5,360 bases of DNA, from assembly GCA_016207475.1 (NCBI GenBank), contig JACQPM010000091.1:1-5360 (forward strand), in the 5' to 3' direction. A model generated the notes under the pieces. It saw nothing but the letters and a program-made list of their open reading frames with translations, did not search any database and was not told the origin of the DNA. The number at the start of each line of letters is the position of its first letter. The stretch's first letter is position 1. The position numbers were made by a program, and so were the translations under genes. Below are positions 5,197-5,360 of the stretch, piece after piece. Source of the stretch: Methanobacteriota archaeon (GTDB taxonomy: Archaea; Hydrothermarchaeota; Hydrothermarchaeia; Hydrothermarchaeales; JACQPM01).

Positions 5197-5200
5197 GAGG
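5195..5200 (+). promoter_or_regulatory. Shine-Dalgarno site of the downstream secreted-protein gene
   Basis: AGGAGG overlaps the TAG stop of the CetZ-like gene and is eight nt before the ATG at 5209. This is the strongest ribosome-binding site in the window and supports the start chosen at 5209. Confidence 0.85.
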
Positions 5201-5208
5201 AAGAAAAT

Positions 5209-5360
5209 ATGGGCAGAGCGTTCCTGTGGCTGTTCTTGGGGGTGGCGTTGTTATCCGTGGGCGCGGTATGGGGCGCTAGTGTGGACTACCTAGGGGTACC
5301 CCCCGACGGCCTATCGATGAACCCCAAGGAGTCTGTCCGGACCGGGGACCCTATAGCCGC
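5209..5360 (+). CDS. Secreted or surface protein, N-terminal part (runs off window edge)
   Basis: Fifty codons are open from the ATG at 5209 to the window end. Residues 1-23 form a clear Sec signal peptide: R3, a hydrophobic core at about 5-20 (F, L, W, V, A), and likely cleavage after W21-G-A23. The mature start, S-V-D-Y-L-G-V followed by N-P-K-E-S-V-x-x-G-D, resembles the first strands of an extracellular Ig-like or CARDB-type domain, but 27 mature residues are too few to assign a family. A strong AGGAGG site and a 12-nt gap place it in the CetZ operon. This context suggests a surface protein made together with the two cytoskeletal proteins. A transmembrane anchor further downstream, which would let it contact them, cannot be judged from this window. 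Confidence 0.75.
   Translation, partial: MGRAFLWLFLGVALLSVGAVWGASVDYLGVPPDGLSMNPKESVRTGDPIA

Noticed and set aside
1..5360. CRISPR arrays, transposons, tRNA or rRNA genes
   Set aside because: I saw no spaced repeats, no transposase-like product with terminal repeats and no tRNA-like cloverleaf; gaps between genes are too short to hold most of these.

Overview
The window looks like a GC-rich, probably thermophilic archaeal chromosome of euryarchaeal type. The reasons are archaeal BRE/TATA promoters, at least one gene with no Shine-Dalgarno sequence and a TATA box about 26 bp before its ATG, heavy AGG (Arg) and ATA (Ile) codon use, and a gene set typical of archaea (HARP-family protein-only RNase P, DUF1405, CetZ). 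The exact lineage cannot be fixed from this sequence; Hadarchaeota-like or Thermococci-like groups are guesses only.

Minus strand, right to left: a six-helix DUF1405 membrane protein (2311-2901); a HARP-family PIN-like RNase (2260s-1603, 'RNA ligase partner'); histidyl-tRNA synthetase hisS (317-1606), whose ATG overlaps the RNase stop by 4 nt; and, 10 nt further on, the N-terminal half of a secreted protein cut by the window edge (1-306). The RNase, hisS and secreted gene probably form one operon with its own promoter. Its tRNA genes are linked by topic: one makes tRNA 5' ends and the other charges tRNA-His, the tRNA with the unusual extra 5' residue.

Plus strand: a 137-bp divergent promoter region (2902-3038) drives a tandem pair of tubulin-superfamily genes. 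The first (3039-4184) is a full-length CetZ with all nucleotide-binding loops and the usual D..E pair in the catalytic T7 loop. The second (4195-5196) is a much more divergent CetZ-like paralogue that keeps the GTP-binding loops but has a markedly shortened H7-T7-H8 segment and almost no M-loop insert. Both proteins end in the same short peptide, [DE]-L-x-x-L-L-G-D-I, after a charged linker. A third gene with a signal peptide (5209 to the edge) follows within 12 nt and is probably cotranscribed.

The most interesting content is this CetZ / CetZ-like / secreted-protein cluster. The inference is a two-subunit cytoskeletal system in which one subunit is polymerisation-competent, the other is a modified partner or cap, and both dock to a common adaptor through the shared C-terminal peptide. 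No RNA genes, mobile elements or CRISPR arrays were seen, and no gap between genes exceeds 137 bp.
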